Shown piece by piece: positions 15,649 to 25,233 of a stretch of DNA of 64,000 nucleotides. The position numbers were made by a program, and so were the translations under genes. This stretch comes from Gillisia sp. Hel1_33_143. GTDB taxonomy: Bacteria > Bacteroidota > Bacteroidia > Flavobacteriales > Flavobacteriaceae. How positions within the stretch are numbered: the first letter of the stretch is position 1; every line of letters starts with the position of its first letter. Below the pieces are notes generated by a model, which did no database searches, was not told the origin of the DNA, and worked only from the letters and a program-made list of their open reading frames with translations. Where the stretch lies: contig NZ_LT629737.1 in the NCBI RefSeq assembly GCF_900104765.1, positions 1,426,001-1,490,000 of the forward strand, given 5' to 3'.

Positions 15649-16641
15649 ATGAGAAAATTTGATATCAATTATTGCTTGTTGTTTTTATTTTTGGGCTTTG
15701 CCTCTTGTAATACAACCCAGAAATCATCAGAAACTATTAAAACAGAACAACCAGTAGTTTCGGCTACGGCCAATTACCAAGTTTCCGCAGTCGCTTTGAA
15801 AGAAAAGCTTAGCGTTTTAGCTGCAGATTCTTTAATGGGTAGAGCTACAGGAAGTAAAGGTGAAGGCATAGCTGCAGATTACATAGAAGCAAATTTCATA
15901 AAAAATAATATCCAACCGTATTTTGAAACGTATAGAGACCCTTTCGAGGTGGATAGTCTTACGGGATATAATATTGTAGGGGTAATTGAAGGTAGTGATC
16001 CTGTTCTTAAAGATCAGTATGTTGTTTTAGGGGCTCATTATGATCACATAGGTATGGGGAAAAAAGTGGGTAATGATTCTATAGCAAATGGAGCAAATGA
16101 TGACGCTTCCGGGACAGTAGCAGTTATGGAAATTGCAGAGCAATTATCTAAAAACGGGAGTAATAAGAGAAGCGTGATCTTCGCGCTTTTCTCTGGGGAG
16201 GAGTTGGGATTAAAAGGGTCTAAGCACTTAGCCTCACGATTAAGAAAAGATGGTTTGGATGTTTACGTAATGTTCAATTTTGAAATGATAGGCGTTCCAA
16301 TGAAGGATAAGAGCTACCAAGCTTATCTTACCGGATTTGAACGTTCTAACCTCGCAGAAAAATTCAATGAATATTCCAATGAAGAAGTTTTAGGATTCTT
16401 GCCGCAAGCAAAGAATTATAATCTCTTTATGAGAAGCGATAACTATTCATTTTTTACTGAATTTAATATACCTGCTCAGGCCTTGAGTACTTTTGATTTT
16501 ACTAATTATGATTACTACCATCATGTTTTAGATGAATCCTCACAAATGGATTATGATCATATGGCTAGCTTTATTGAATCTGTACTTCCCGGGATAAAGC
16601 ACATGTTGAACTCTTCAGAAAAAGAAATAAAATTAAATTAA
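15649..16641 (+). CDS. M28 family metallopeptidase lipoprotein
   Basis: Probable zinc aminopeptidase exported to the periplasm or outer membrane. The signal peptide ends in a lipobox with Cys20 (GFASC). The M28 fold shows the zinc and catalytic motifs in order: LGAHYDHIG (zinc His, catalytic Asp), NGANDDASGT (bridging Asp) and FALFSGEELGLKGS (catalytic Glu pair). A late HHVLDESSQMDYDH carries the last zinc His. The 330 residues are typical. The short-chain dehydrogenase gene begins 2 nt after its stop, so the two are probably cotranscribed without an obvious functional link. Confidence 0.92.
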   Translation: MRKFDINYCLLFLFLGFASCNTTQKSSETIKTEQPVVSATANYQVSAVALKEKLSVLAADSLMGRATGSKGEGIAADYIEANFIKNNIQPYFETYRDPFEVDSLTGYNIVGVIEGSDPVLKDQYVVLGAHYDHIGMGKKVGNDSIANGANDDASGTVAVMEIAEQLSKNGSNKRSVIFALFSGEELGLKGSKHLASRLRKDGLDVYVMFNFEMIGVPMKDKSYQAYLTGFERSNLAEKFNEYSNEEVLGFLPQAKNYNLFMRSDNYSFFTEFNIPAQALSTFDFTNYDYYHHVLDESSQMDYDHMASFIESVLPGIKHMLNSSEKEIKLN

Positions 16642-16643
16642 GG

Positions 16644-17324
16644 ATGAAGCATATAGTTATTACTGGAACTAGTAGAGGAATTGGTCTAGAAATGGTGAAA
16701 TCATTTTCTAAACTTGGGCATAAAGTGTTAGCAATTTCTAGAAATGATGAGCCTGTAAAATCTTTAGATCTTAAGAATGTAGAAACTTTAGCTTTTGATA
16801 TCACTTCAGAAAAAGACCTTGATACGCTTGCTGAGTATTTGTCTAGGAACTGGCAGAAGGTAGATGTGCTAATTAATAATGCAGGAGCTATTTTAAATAA
16901 GCCTTTTAAAGATTCTTCGTTAAGTGAATTTAAAAAAGTATATGATGTCAATGTATTTGGAGTTGTTGGAGTAACACAGAAGGTGATTCCTTTTATGGAT
17001 AAAGATTCCCATGTAGTTAGTATTAGCAGTATGGGAGGAGTTCAAGGAAGTGTGAAATTTCCTGGTCTCTCTGCTTACAGTTCTAGCAAAGGTGCGGTAA
17101 TTACATTAACAGAATTGTTAGCAGAAGAATATAAAGAAAATGGACCTAGCTTTAATGTGTTAGCATTGGGGGCTGTACAAACAGAGATGTTAGAAGAAGC
17201 TTTTCCTGGATATATGGCGCCACTGTCTGCTGCAGAAATGTCTGAGTATATTGTAGATTTCAGTTTAAAGGGTCATAAATATTATAATGGTAAAATGTTA
17301 CAGGTGTCTAATAGTACCCCGTAA
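16644..17324 (+). CDS. SDR family NAD(P)-dependent oxidoreductase
   Basis: Short-chain dehydrogenase/reductase of unknown substrate. The cofactor motif TGTSRGIG is near the N-terminus, LINNAG follows, SISSMGG contains the catalytic Ser and YSSSKGAV the YxxxK pair. At 226 residues it is slightly short for a classical SDR because the C-terminal substrate loop is small. It is the second gene of a run of closely packed plus-strand genes (M28 peptidase, SDR, SprT-like, guanylyltransferase, DUF389) with gaps of 2 to 16 nt. Confidence 0.9.
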   Translation: MKHIVITGTSRGIGLEMVKSFSKLGHKVLAISRNDEPVKSLDLKNVETLAFDITSEKDLDTLAEYLSRNWQKVDVLINNAGAILNKPFKDSSLSEFKKVYDVNVFGVVGVTQKVIPFMDKDSHVVSISSMGGVQGSVKFPGLSAYSSSKGAVITLTELLAEEYKENGPSFNVLALGAVQTEMLEEAFPGYMAPLSAAEMSEYIVDFSLKGHKYYNGKMLQVSNSTP

Positions 17325-17335
17325 GTAGAAGGAGT

Positions 17336-17935
17336 ATGTCAGATATTTTACAGAAATACCTCCCAAGTCATTCCGTGACTCCAATATTCAAATTGATAGA
17401 GGAGAATAGGGTTCATTTAAAAATTGTAAATGAGCGAGTGACAAGGCATGGGGATTATAGGAGAATGGCAGATGGCACGCATCAAATAACAGTGAATGCC
17501 AATCTAAATAAATATAGATTTCTAATTACATTGGTCCATGAGATTGCTCATTTGGTCGCCTTTGAACACTTCGGTCGTCGAATAAAACCTCATGGACAGG
17601 AATGGAAGCTTACCTTTAAAAACTTAATGTTGCCATTTATAAGAACAGAAATATTTCCTAAAGATCTGTTGCCGTTAATAGCAAATCATTTTAAGAATCC
17701 TAAGGCGAGTAGTGACACAGATGCAAGACTTTCTGTAGCTCTAAAGAATTTTGATTCTGAGAACGATAAAAACTATATTTTTGAGATCCCTCAGGGAGGT
17801 ATTTTTAGAATATATAATGGTAAAGTCTTTAAGCGAGGTTCTAAACTAAGAAAGAGATATGAGTGTCTGGAAGTGGCAACGGGTAAAGTATATCTATTTC
17901 AACCCAATGCAGAGGTAGAACTTGTTGCGGGTTAA
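17336..17935 (+). CDS. SprT-like domain protein
   Basis: Small zinc metalloprotease-like protein of the SprT family. The segment LVHEIAHLVAFEHFGRRIKPHGQEWK contains the HExxH zinc motif and a downstream histidine as third ligand, as in SprT and the SPRTN protease domain. The remaining ~100 residues form a small C-terminal part without the Cys-rich zinc ribbon that often follows in SprT. The role in bacteria is poorly defined. The gene lies 11 nt after the SDR gene and 16 nt before the guanylyltransferase gene. Confidence 0.85.
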   Translation: MSDILQKYLPSHSVTPIFKLIEENRVHLKIVNERVTRHGDYRRMADGTHQITVNANLNKYRFLITLVHEIAHLVAFEHFGRRIKPHGQEWKLTFKNLMLPFIRTEIFPKDLLPLIANHFKNPKASSDTDARLSVALKNFDSENDKNYIFEIPQGGIFRIYNGKVFKRGSKLRKRYECLEVATGKVYLFQPNAEVELVAG

Positions 17936-17951
17936 TTAAAAAAATCTAAAT

Positions 17952-19043
17952 ATGACTACTATTTACAATCAGAATTATTACGCAGTGATTATGGCAGGTG
18001 GAGTTGGGTCTCGTTTCTGGCCTGTAAGCACTTCAAAATTTCCAAAACAGTTTCATGATATGTTGGGAGTGGGAAACAGTTTACTCCAGAAAACATTTAA
18101 TAGACTCGCTAAGATCGTTCCTTACGAGAATATTCTAATTCTAACTAATGATGAGTATGTAGATCTTGTAATTGAGCAATTGCCAGAAATAGATAAAGAT
18201 AAGATCATTGCAGAGCCTGCTATGAGAAATACCGCACCCTGTATTTTGTTAGCAGCAATGAAGATCAAAAAAATGAATTCTAATGGAGTTATGCTTGTAG
18301 CACCATCAGACCACTGGATAAAAGAAGAAGAGAAGTTTGAGAGTGATATCTGTAAAGCTTTTAAAGCAGCATCAGAACAGGATATTCTTATCACATTAGG
18401 TATTAAGCCAACTGGACCTAATACTGGATTTGGATATATTAAGTATGAAACTTCGGAAGGACAGGGTTTAAATAAAGTTGAAAAATTTACTGAAAAACCA
18501 TCCTTAAGAAACGCAAAGAAGTTTTTGGAAGAAGGTAACTACGCATGGAATGCCGGGATATTTGTTTGGAAAGCCTCATATATTGTAGATTCGTTTAAAG
18601 AGCATTGTTCTGAAATGTTTCAGCTATTTGATAAAGGTTCAGAAATATTAAATACATCTAAAGAGCTAGAATTTATTGAAGAAGCTTATCCGGAAGCGCA
18701 AAACATTTCTATAGATTATGCTATTCTAGAAAAATCTGATCAGGTTTATGTAATTCCTGCAAATTTTGATTGGAATGATCTTGGAACCTGGGGAGCTTTA
18801 TATACAGAACTTGCGAAAGATGATCATAACAACGCGATTGTAGGGGCGCAGTTAATACCTTTAGAAGCAAAAGACAATATGATCTACACTCATAAACAAA
18901 AAGTGGTTGTGGTAGATGGTTTGGAAGATTATATTATTGTAGACGAAGAAAATGTTTTAGTGATCGTTCCAAAAGAAAAGGAGCAGGAAATAAAAGAAAT
19001 TAGAGCAAATGTTATTCAAAAATTTGGAGATAACTTCGGATAA
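17952..19043 (+). CDS. Mannose-1-phosphate guanylyltransferase
   Basis: Makes GDP-mannose from mannose-1-phosphate and GTP, feeding surface polysaccharide and glycan synthesis. The nucleotidyltransferase signature MAGGVGSRFWPVSTSKFPKQF is present at the N-terminus. VAPSDHWI, GFGYIKYE, EKPS, WNAGIFVWKA and DYAILEKSDQVYVIPANFDWNDLGTW follow in family order. The 363 residues correspond to the single-function form; there is no fused mannose-6-phosphate isomerase domain. It sits in a closely spaced gene run with the DUF389 gene starting 2 nt later. Confidence 0.95.
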   Translation: MTTIYNQNYYAVIMAGGVGSRFWPVSTSKFPKQFHDMLGVGNSLLQKTFNRLAKIVPYENILILTNDEYVDLVIEQLPEIDKDKIIAEPAMRNTAPCILLAAMKIKKMNSNGVMLVAPSDHWIKEEEKFESDICKAFKAASEQDILITLGIKPTGPNTGFGYIKYETSEGQGLNKVEKFTEKPSLRNAKKFLEEGNYAWNAGIFVWKASYIVDSFKEHCSEMFQLFDKGSEILNTSKELEFIEEAYPEAQNISIDYAILEKSDQVYVIPANFDWNDLGTWGALYTELAKDDHNNAIVGAQLIPLEAKDNMIYTHKQKVVVVDGLEDYIIVDEENVLVIVPKEKEQEIKEIRANVIQKFGDNFG

Positions 19044-19045
19044 GA

Positions 19046-20482
19046 ATGGAAAATAAGGAAAATATAGGAAGTAACCCTCCGGTAGAAAATATAGACAAAA
19101 CAGATTTTTCTCAGGCAGGAGGGATCTGGAAGGGAATAAAAGATTTTATTTCTGAACTTCTTGATATTAGAGATGATACTGATAGGGAATCTACTGTAGA
19201 AGCCATTAAGAAAGATATATCTTTTAAGGGGCATAATGCATGGATTCTTATATTTTCAATTTTTGTAGCCTCTATTGGACTAAATGTAAGTAGTACAGCT
19301 GTGGTTATAGGGGCGATGCTTATTTCTCCCTTAATGGGTCCTATAGTGGGTATAGGTCTTTCTGTAGCTATTAATGATGTAGATACCTTACGCAAATCTT
19401 TTATTAACTTAGGTGTGATGGTAGGGCTAAGTGTTCTAACTGCTTACACCTATTTTCTCATATCGCCTGTTAAGGAGGAAACACCAGAACTAATTGCCAG
19501 AACCTACCCTACCATCTTAGATGTACTTGTAGCTATTTTTGGTGGACTTGCTCTTATTGTTGCCAAGACTAAACGAGGAACTATTGCCAGTGTTATTTTT
19601 GGAGTTGCTATTGCTACCGCGTTAATGCCTCCTTTATGTACTGTTGGTTATGGATTGGCTATAGGGAAATGGTCTTATGCAGGCGGTGCGCTCTATTTAT
19701 TTTCTATAAATGCCGTTTTTATAGCATTATCAACCTTTGTGGTATCTAAACTTTTAGGATTTCCATTAGTGAGATATGCTAACAGTAAGCGAAGAAAGCG
19801 GATTGCTCAATTGGCCTCTATAATTGCTATTATTGTAATGATCCCAAGTGTTATTTTATTTGTGAATTTACTAAATAAGCAGGTGTATGAGAGTAAAGCT
19901 AGAGAGTTTCTAAGTGAGGTGGTGCGCTATAGTGGAGCAGAATCTGTAAAATCCAATCAGGATTATGCAAAGAAAAGGCTTGAGGTTTATTTAATTGGAG
20001 TGCCGGTGCCAGAACCTACTTTAGCTTCCTGGAGAGAACAGTTAGCGGAGAACGAAGTTCTTAAAGGTTCAAAATTGATAGTTCACCAAGGGGTTTCTAC
20101 TAGTGGTGATATGGCTTCTATCTCGAGTCAGGTTAAAAGTGGTATTTTGGAAGATCTTTATGTGAAGAATCAGGAAGTATTAGAAAATAAGGATGCTAAG
20201 ATACAGCTGCTGGAAAATGAACTCATGAAATATAAATCTAGCGGATTTTCATTCAAAGATATAAGTGAGGAGATAAAAGTTAATTACAACAAGGTGGAAA
20301 GTCTAAGCTATGCAAATACGATCTCTACAAATTTTTCAAAAATAGATACCATTCCAACATTTAATGTGAGTTGGAAGAAGAATACCTCTAAATCTGAACA
20401 AAGAACAGAATTGGTTAAAATTCAGAAGTGGCTAGGCTTAAGATTAAAGTTGGATACTGTTTTGGTGAGAACTTATAATTAA
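19046..20482 (+). CDS. DUF389 (TIGR00341-like) membrane protein
   Basis: Conserved integral membrane protein of unknown function. After a ~50-residue soluble N-terminus come about six hydrophobic helices (about residues 70-275). They include the family's VVIGAMLISPLMGPIVGIGL, GTIASVIFGVAIATALMPPLCTVGYGLAIG and YAGGALYLFSINAVFIALSTFVV. The remaining ~190 residues are hydrophilic, with a coiled-coil-like stretch (VLENKDAKIQLLENELMKYK). The family is widespread in Bacteroidota; no substrate or activity is assigned. It is the last gene of the run and converges on the MlaF-type gene with only 9 nt between. Confidence 0.88.
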   Translation: MENKENIGSNPPVENIDKTDFSQAGGIWKGIKDFISELLDIRDDTDRESTVEAIKKDISFKGHNAWILIFSIFVASIGLNVSSTAVVIGAMLISPLMGPIVGIGLSVAINDVDTLRKSFINLGVMVGLSVLTAYTYFLISPVKEETPELIARTYPTILDVLVAIFGGLALIVAKTKRGTIASVIFGVAIATALMPPLCTVGYGLAIGKWSYAGGALYLFSINAVFIALSTFVVSKLLGFPLVRYANSKRRKRIAQLASIIAIIVMIPSVILFVNLLNKQVYESKAREFLSEVVRYSGAESVKSNQDYAKKRLEVYLIGVPVPEPTLASWREQLAENEVLKGSKLIVHQGVSTSGDMASISSQVKSGILEDLYVKNQEVLENKDAKIQLLENELMKYKSSGFSFKDISEEIKVNYNKVESLSYANTISTNFSKIDTIPTFNVSWKKNTSKSEQRTELVKIQKWLGLRLKLDTVLVRTYN

Positions 20483-20491
20483 AGAAATCTT

Positions 20492-21256
20492 TTAATGTCC
20501 CTGTAATTGGGCATCTCTAACTTTCTTAAATAGATTAGAAGAATACACAAAATCTGTTACGGTTTCATCTTCGGTCTTAAAGATCTGAGATTTATCTCCT
20601 TTCCATGCTAAAACTCCATCTTTTAGAAATGCGATATTCTCTCCAATTTCCAGAACAGAGTTCATATCGTGAGTAATGATCACTGTAGTGATGTCATACT
20701 CCTTGGTTAGATCATGAATAAGATTATCTATAACAGTGGCCGTTTTTGGATCTAACCCCGAGTTTGGTTCATCACAAAACAAATATTTAGGTTTGTTAAC
20801 AATTGCTCTAGCTATAGAAACCCTTTTTTGCATTCCACCACTAATTTCTGAAGGGAGTTTGTTTTCTGAACCTTCTAGGTTTACTCTTTTTAAAACTTCA
20901 GCTACACGATCTTTCAAATCTCTTTTGCGAGATTTCGTAAACATTCTTAAAGGAAACATCACATTCTCCTCTACGGTCATAGAATCGAAAAGTGCGCCGC
21001 CTTGAAAAACCATCCCTATCTCTTTACGTAATTCTCTTTTCTCCTCATCACTAAAATTAGAGTAAGGTTTTCCGTCATATTCTATGGTTCCTTCATCAGG
21101 AATAAAAAGTCCGAGCATAGATTTAAGTAAAACACTCTTTCCTGATCCTGATTGGCCGATAATAAGGTTCGTCTTTCCGGTCTCGAAAACAAAATCAATA
21201 CCTTTTAGGATCTTTTCACCATCAAAACCTTTATGTAGATTCTTTACTTCTATCAT
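20492..21256 (-). CDS. ABC transporter ATP-binding protein, MlaF type
   Basis: ATPase of a phospholipid/lipophile ABC transporter of the Mla class that helps maintain outer-membrane lipid asymmetry. It has Walker A IIGQSGSGKSVLLKSML, signature EISGGMQKRVSIARAI and Walker B YLFCDEPNSGLD with the catalytic Glu. The H-loop is VIITHDMNSV. GGMQKR and the DPKTA sequence are typical of MlaF-like proteins. The gene begins at the last base of the permease gene stop, so the two are translationally coupled. The substrate-binding MCE protein (MlaD type) is not adjacent and must lie elsewhere. Confidence 0.92.
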   Translation of the reverse strand: MIEVKNLHKGFDGEKILKGIDFVFETGKTNLIIGQSGSGKSVLLKSMLGLFIPDEGTIEYDGKPYSNFSDEEKRELRKEIGMVFQGGALFDSMTVEENVMFPLRMFTKSRKRDLKDRVAEVLKRVNLEGSENKLPSEISGGMQKRVSIARAIVNKPKYLFCDEPNSGLDPKTATVIDNLIHDLTKEYDITTVIITHDMNSVLEIGENIAFLKDGVLAWKGDKSQIFKTEDETVTDFVYSSNLFKKVRDAQLQGH

Positions 21257-21993
21257 TAGCTAAGTAATAATTGAGTTACTATGTAATTGGTAATAATTAA
21301 AACCACACTTGTCCATACAAAAGAGGTGGTACTTGCTTTTCCAACTTCTAAAGAGCCACCTTTCATATAGTATCCATGATAGGCTGGTATGGTGGCTAAG
21401 ATCATCGCAAATAAGAATGTCTTAATAAAAGCATATACCAAGTGGAAACTTATAAAGCTATCCTGTAATCCTGTTATAAAAGTATCTGCGCCTACAAATC
21501 CTCCAAGAACTGCTGCTGCAAAAGCTCCCATAATTCCTAAGAACATTGCAATTGCTATTACAAATGGGTAGGTAGCCATGGCAATGATCTTTGGAAATAT
21601 CAAATAATTTAGGGAGTTTATTCCCATAACCTCTAACGCATCTATTTGCTCTGTTACTCGCATAGATCCAATACTAGAGGTAATAAAAGATCCAACTTTT
21701 CCTGCCATAATTATGGAAATAAAGGTTGGAGCAAATTCTAATATGATAGATTGACGTGCAGCAAAAGCAATTAGCGTCTTTGGAATAAGCGGATTGTTTA
21801 AGTTTAAGGCGGTTTGTATGGCCACAACTCCTCCAATAAAAAAGGAAATAAAAGCAACTATCCCAAGGGAGCCTATTATTAATTCATCAATTTCTTTGAA
21901 GATCAATTCTTTAAGTACAGAGCGTTTGGTCATTCGTCCAAACACGCCTTTAATCATTATAAAGTATTCACCAATGGAATGAAGGTAGCTCAT
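21256..21993 (-). CDS. ABC transporter permease, MlaE type
   Basis: Membrane permease partner of the adjacent MlaF-like ATPase. The 245 residues contain about five or six membrane helices and the MlaE/YrbE-type core FAARQSIILEFAPTFISIIMAGKVGSFITSSIGSMRVTEQIDALEVMGINSLNYLIFPKIIAM. The EQIDAL motif is the conserved coupling segment. The gene order is permease then ATPase, overlapping by one base. No MCE protein gene is in the window. Confidence 0.92.
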   Translation of the reverse strand: MSYLHSIGEYFIMIKGVFGRMTKRSVLKELIFKEIDELIIGSLGIVAFISFFIGGVVAIQTALNLNNPLIPKTLIAFAARQSIILEFAPTFISIIMAGKVGSFITSSIGSMRVTEQIDALEVMGINSLNYLIFPKIIAMATYPFVIAIAMFLGIMGAFAAAVLGGFVGADTFITGLQDSFISFHLVYAFIKTFLFAMILATIPAYHGYYMKGGSLEVGKASTTSFVWTSVVLIITNYIVTQLLLS

Positions 21994-22078
21994 TAAGCAA
22001 TTTTTGTAAAGCTAAAATACTATTTTTTATCAGGAAACTATTTAACTAAGAATTAATCTTTAAGCGGATAGACTTTCT

Positions 22079-22086
22079 TAATTTTG
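22079..22086 (+). promoter_or_regulatory. -7 element of the PafA-like phosphatase gene
   Basis: TAATTTTG is an exact TAnnTTTG match, 27 nt before the ATG at 22114. It overlaps an in-frame TTG at 22084, which argues against that codon as the start. Confidence 0.5.
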
Positions 22087-22113
22087 GATCTTATAATAAT
22101 TTCACAATTCAAG

Positions 22114-23772
22114 ATGAAAAGACTTATTTTTTGCTTATTTATTGCAATTCAATCCTTATCAGGAACGGCACAAACTCCCAACCAGCATCCTCTTAATCCA
22201 GATAAACCAAAGTTGGTTGTTGGAGTAGTGGTAGATCAAATGAGGTATGATTATCTTACAAGGTTCTGGGATAAATTTGGTGAAGATGGCTTTAAAAGAT
22301 TAATTAGGGAAGGTTATAATTTTAAGAACAATAATTTTAACTATGTTCCCACCTATACTGCTCCCGGACATACATCAATATATACTGGAACAACTCCAGA
22401 AAATCATGGTATAATTAGTAATGGGTGGTATGATAAATATGAAAAATCAGAGGTTTATTGTACAGAAGATGCTAGTGTTAATTCTATAGGGACTCAGTCT
22501 ACGGCAGGTAAAATGTCTCCTCATAGAATGAATGCTACTACCGTTGCAGATGAAAATAGACTGTTTACACAGCTTAAAGGTAAAACTATTGGTATCTCAT
22601 TAAAAGATAGAGGAGCTATACTTCCAGCTGGGCATACTGCAAATGCTGCCTATTGGTTTAATGGTAGAACAGAAGGTAAGTTCATTTCTAGTTCTTACTA
22701 TATGGAAGAGCTTCCGGAGTGGGTGACAAAATTTAATTCTTCAAACAAAGTCAGATCTTATCTAAAGGAATGGAATACGATTAAAGATATTACTACTTAT
22801 ACAGAAAGTGGAAGTGATAAAAATACTTTTGAAGGTGGATTTGTTGGGCAAGAAACTGCCACTTTTCCTTATGATCTTAAGAAGTTAAGTTCAAAAAACG
22901 GGGATCTGGATATTTTGAAATCTACTCCTTACGGTAATTCTATCCTTGCGGATTTTGCAATTGCTACTTTGGAAGAGGAAGATCTTGGTGAAGATGAGTT
23001 TACAGATTTTTTTACAATTAGTTTTTCCAGCACAGATTATATAGGTCATAATTTTGGAGTAGATTCTAAGGAGGTGGAAGATGCCTATATTAGACTAGAT
23101 GTAGACCTTTCGAGAATACTTAGATCTTTAGATGAAAAAGTAGGAGAAGGAAATTATACACTTTTTTTAACAGCAGATCATGGCGGTGGAGATGTACCAT
23201 CTTATCTTCAATCTGTTAGGGTGCCGGGAGGATATTTTGATGAGCTGGTTTTTGAAAATGATTTAAAAGAGTTTTTAAAAGCTAATTACAAGAACGAAAA
23301 GCTTCTTGAAAGTGTTTCTAATTATCAGGTATTCTTCAATTATCAAGAAGTTTTAGATGCAGATATTTCTTTTGCTGATTTGGAGCAAGTTATTGCTCGT
23401 TATGCAATAAACTACAAACAGGTGAATAGAGTTTTTACTAGAACAAACTTAGAAGGAGCAAATTTTATGTCTGGATTAGCAGGTTTGGTTCAAAAAGGAT
23501 TTAATCAGAAAAGAAGTGGAGATGTTGTTTTGGTTTTAGACCCAGCAACTATTACCTATTCTGTAACCGGTTCTACCCATGGTAGCGGTTATTCTTATGA
23601 TACGCATGCGCCGCTTATCTTTTTTGGTAAAGGAATTCCGCATGGCAGCACAACAAAACCAAATGAAATTGTAGATATAGCTCCAACAATATCAACTTTA
23701 TTAGGTATTCCAATGCCTAATTCTACTACAGGAAAACCACTCTATGAAATGTTAGATGCTTCAAAGAACTAA
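22114..23772 (+). CDS. PafA-like alkaline phosphatase family protein
   Basis: Exported phosphatase of the alkaline phosphatase superfamily, resembling PafA of Flavobacteriia, which releases phosphate from monoesters. A signal peptide (about 1-20, ending before QTPNQ) precedes GVVVDQMRYDYL (first metal Asp) and VPTYTAPGHTSIYTG (the nucleophile Thr region). It is followed by FSSTDYIGHNFG, TADHGGGDVPSY and STHGSGYSYDTHAPLIFFG, which hold metal-ligand Asp/His residues. The start is ATG 22114; a TTG 30 nt upstream lies in the promoter. The 552-residue length fits the family. The stop overlaps the convergent glycosyltransferase stop. Confidence 0.9.
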   Translation: MKRLIFCLFIAIQSLSGTAQTPNQHPLNPDKPKLVVGVVVDQMRYDYLTRFWDKFGEDGFKRLIREGYNFKNNNFNYVPTYTAPGHTSIYTGTTPENHGIISNGWYDKYEKSEVYCTEDASVNSIGTQSTAGKMSPHRMNATTVADENRLFTQLKGKTIGISLKDRGAILPAGHTANAAYWFNGRTEGKFISSSYYMEELPEWVTKFNSSNKVRSYLKEWNTIKDITTYTESGSDKNTFEGGFVGQETATFPYDLKKLSSKNGDLDILKSTPYGNSILADFAIATLEEEDLGEDEFTDFFTISFSSTDYIGHNFGVDSKEVEDAYIRLDVDLSRILRSLDEKVGEGNYTLFLTADHGGGDVPSYLQSVRVPGGYFDELVFENDLKEFLKANYKNEKLLESVSNYQVFFNYQEVLDADISFADLEQVIARYAINYKQVNRVFTRTNLEGANFMSGLAGLVQKGFNQKRSGDVVLVLDPATITYSVTGSTHGSGYSYDTHAPLIFFGKGIPHGSTTKPNEIVDIAPTISTLLGIPMPNSTTGKPLYEMLDASKN

Positions 23773-24617
23773 AATAATTTTTCGCTCATTTTTTTCCAGC
23801 GCAAATTTCTAATAAAGCGGCCTTCTTCTTCAGAAACAAGAAAGGGCTGCTTTTCTTTTTTAGCTTTATAATATCCGGCTATGTAATCTAAAAGGAGTGA
23901 TGGTCTTTTCTTTAAAAGCGCCAATTTAGTGGATGCTATAATAGTTATAGGCAGTCCATAGCGTAATCTATAAAATGCTTTGCCTTGCTTATATTTTGAA
24001 GTTGAGGTATAAGTAGTTCCTGTTGGTTTTAGATGCTTGACAAGTAATGAAGTGTCTGTTTTAATTTTCCAGCCGTGATATTGCGCTAATAGCTCATCTA
24101 CCGTGTCCCATCCCATTGCGACTTTTAGTTTGCCAATTTCTTTGAAACACTCTTTTCTATAAGCTTTTATAGCACCACGAATGTGATCTTTTCCCGTCAG
24201 ATTTTCTACTACCCACTCATCCTTACTTAAAATACTACAAAAACCTCCCGCCATTCCAATTTGAGGATCAGATTGAAAATGGGAGACAATGGTTTCAATA
24301 TAATTTAGAGGGAAAATAAGGTCTGCATCAAACTTGCAAATGATATTGTAGTCTTCATCAAGAGTTTCTAGGCCAGAGTTAAAAGCTTTTATAACCTTAC
24401 TTCCGGGGGCGTGTTCTCCTTCTTTTAAAGTTGTTATAAAGGAAATATTATCATATTGGTCTTCAAATTCTTTAAGAATGTTCTCTGTATCATCTGTAGA
24501 TCTATCATTTACAACTACAATTTTATGCGCTTTTAAGGTTTGATCAACTAAAGATTGAAGTGTTTTACTAAGAAATTGCGCTTCGTTATAAGCAGGTATT
24601 ACAATATATACTTTCAA
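23769..24617 (-). CDS. Glycosyltransferase family 2 protein
   Basis: GT-A fold transferase that uses a nucleotide sugar. The N-terminal VIPAYNEAQFLSKTLQSLVDQ and VVNDRSTDDTENIL are GT2 signatures, and CKFDADLIFP has the metal-binding DxD. The 282 residues lack membrane helices, so it is soluble or membrane-associated. Acceptor and sugar cannot be predicted. It lies on the minus strand with a methyltransferase and a KAS III-like gene upstream; the trio may be one transcript acting on a surface glycan or lipid, which is inference. Confidence 0.9.
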   Translation of the reverse strand: MKVYIVIPAYNEAQFLSKTLQSLVDQTLKAHKIVVVNDRSTDDTENILKEFEDQYDNISFITTLKEGEHAPGSKVIKAFNSGLETLDEDYNIICKFDADLIFPLNYIETIVSHFQSDPQIGMAGGFCSILSKDEWVVENLTGKDHIRGAIKAYRKECFKEIGKLKVAMGWDTVDELLAQYHGWKIKTDTSLLVKHLKPTGTTYTSTSKYKQGKAFYRLRYGLPITIIASTKLALLKKRPSLLLDYIAGYYKAKKEKQPFLVSEEEGRFIRNLRWKKMSEKLF

Positions 24618-24710
24618 TGAAATCAGTTGAGGATTACTAAAGAACTAATACGAAGATATAGAAAATCAGAATAGAAAATTAAGCATATTGAACTGTAGAG
24701 ATATGTCTTT

Positions 24711-25232
24711 CTATCTTCTTTCTGCAAAGACAGCGTAATATCTGGGAGTAACTTTTCTAAGTAATGGTCTAACACCAAATTTACCCACCGGATTAGTCCA
24801 CTTTAAAGTTTTTTTAATTTCCCATCCAGCCTTTTCTAGTAACCAGTTAAACTGCCAATCTTCAAATTCATGAAAATGTCTGTCTCTAAGATCATTCTTA
24901 TTTTGATAGGCATCTGCAAACCATAATTTAAGTGGTACAGTAGCAATTAATTTTGTAGCCTGAATATCCCTCAATACGTTAAATGGGGCAACTAGATGTT
25001 CAAATATTTCGAAGGCGGTTACAGCATCATACTCACTAGATTTTACAGCATCTGTAACAAGGTCTAGATCTTCTCCATTGGTATTTTCAACTTGATAATT
25101 ATGATCTTTCATGATCTTGGAAAATGGATTTTCCACTCCAAGATCTAAGATTTTTGCAGGAGGTGAAACCACATCTTCTAAGAACTCTATAGTTTTTTTG
25201 AAACGTTTATTCGGAAAAGTATTTTCGTACAT
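24711..25232 (-). CDS. Small class I SAM-dependent methyltransferase-like protein
   Basis: A 173-residue protein resembling a short class I methyltransferase. KILDLGVEN lies at the position of the SAM-binding motif I, and YDAVTAFEIFEHLVAPFNVLRDI is the usual post-motif EHL region. The motif I glycine pattern is weak (DLGVENPF rather than GxGxG), so cofactor binding is not certain. The gene starts 1 nt from the stop of the KAS III-like gene, indicating cotranscription. The substrate is unknown. Confidence 0.75.
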   Translation of the reverse strand: MYENTFPNKRFKKTIEFLEDVVSPPAKILDLGVENPFSKIMKDHNYQVENTNGEDLDLVTDAVKSSEYDAVTAFEIFEHLVAPFNVLRDIQATKLIATVPLKLWFADAYQNKNDLRDRHFHEFEDWQFNWLLEKAGWEIKKTLKWTNPVGKFGVRPLLRKVTPRYYAVFAERR

Positions 25233-25233
25233 T